The notes below the pieces were generated by a model that was not told where the DNA came from, ran no database searches, and saw only the letters and a program-made list of their open reading frames with translations. From Actinomycetota bacterium (GTDB taxonomy: Bacteria > Actinomycetota > Thermoleophilia > Gaiellales > Gaiellaceae), in NCBI GenBank assembly GCA_013821525.1, contig JACDGR010000045.1, positions 1 to 14,051 of the forward strand: DNA of 14,051 nt. The letters run 5' to 3'. A program made the position numbers and the translations under genes. Of this stretch, positions 13,690 through 14,051 are shown in pieces; position 1 is the first letter of the stretch, and every line of letters starts with the position of its first letter.

Positions 13690-14051
13690 GCGGCGTCCCG
13701 GTCTTCACCGGGCGTCACGTCGAGCAGGCGGTTTCGCCCGACCGTGCGGTCGAGGCGGTGCGCGCTGCGTTCGTCGCTCACACGCGCGGTGAATGGACGA
13801 TGCCGCCGAAGGTCTACGTCACGAACTATCCCGCAGGGGACTTCCGGGCGATGCCGGCGCTCGGCGGCGGCTACGCGTTGCTGAAGTGGATCACATCGTT
13901 CCCCGGTAACCCGCCGCAGGGCCTGCCGACCGTCACCGGTGTCGTGCTCGTCTCCGATGCGGAGACCGGGCAGCTGCGAGCGGTACTCGACGCGGGGTCG
14001 GTGACCGCACTGCGCACGGGGGCGGCAGCGGTGCTCGCCGCCGAGACCCTC
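13686..14051 (+). CDS. Ornithine cyclodeaminase/mu-crystallin family protein, N-terminal part (cut by the window edge)
   Basis: An open frame of 122 codons from GTG 13686 to the window end, in frame throughout. It matches the N-terminal domain of the ornithine cyclodeaminase/mu-crystallin/alanine dehydrogenase family: MPPKVYVTNYPAGDFRAMPA (39-58), LLKWITSFPGNPPQGLPTV with K67, SDAETGQLRAVLDAGSVTAL, and R110 in ALRTGAAAVLAAETL. K67 and R110 stand where family members bind the substrate carboxylate. The Rossmann domain would lie outside the window. Members act as NAD-dependent ornithine cyclodeaminases, imine (ketimine) reductases, or dehydrogenases of amino or opine acids; the substrate cannot be told from this half. 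The start overlaps the pntB stop by 4 bases, so the gene is probably read as the fourth gene of the pnt operon. Confidence 0.88.
   Translation, partial: MSGVPVFTGRHVEQAVSPDRAVEAVRAAFVAHTRGEWTMPPKVYVTNYPAGDFRAMPALGGGYALLKWITSFPGNPPQGLPTVTGVVLVSDAETGQLRAVLDAGSVTALRTGAAAVLAAETL

Overview
This is a GC-rich (roughly two-thirds G+C by eye), gene-dense bacterial window. It looks actinobacterial, probably from a deep-branching class such as Thermoleophilia, but the placement is an inference. The grounds are the base composition, the split-alpha proton-translocating transhydrogenase, frequent GTG/TTG starts, and first-in-operon genes whose start codons sit 6-9 bases after a TANNNT box with no Shine-Dalgarno (SD) sequence, an arrangement typical of leaderless actinobacterial genes. 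No mobile element, CRISPR array, tRNA or rRNA was found.

Layout. 31-486 (+) encodes a small zinc-ribbon plus PAS-like protein. 487-819 is non-coding and holds two related long-stem hairpins that share a 16-base direct repeat. 820-9122 (all minus strand) is a DNA-metabolism block, read from right to left: topoisomerase IB, a 68-residue four-cysteine protein with an Arg-rich tail, an AddB-like helicase/nuclease, an AddA/UvrD-like helicase-nuclease and endonuclease III. The last three are packed within 8-19 bases of each other and each carries a four-cysteine Fe-S type motif. 9169-10239 (+) is a short isocitrate/isopropylmalate-family dehydrogenase that most resembles type II (eukaryote-like) isocitrate dehydrogenase. 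It converges on a DedA-family membrane protein (10251-10841, -), and the two stops are separated by a tandem 14-base duplication. 10907-13689 (+) is the pntAA-pntAB-pntB transhydrogenase operon. It is followed, with a 4-base GTGA overlap, by the start of an ornithine cyclodeaminase/mu-crystallin-family gene that runs off the right edge.

How the genes fit together. The minus-strand block suggests coordinated double-strand-break end processing (the AddAB/AdnAB-like pair), base excision (Nth) and possibly torsional relaxation (TopIB). The plus-strand genes on the right suggest NADP(H) balance, through a dehydrogenase and a membrane transhydrogenase. I see no wholly novel system. The most interesting candidates are the double Fe-S nuclease pair with its small four-Cys neighbour, the hybrid-motif isocitrate dehydrogenase, the shared leaderless promoter pattern and the paired hairpin repeat.
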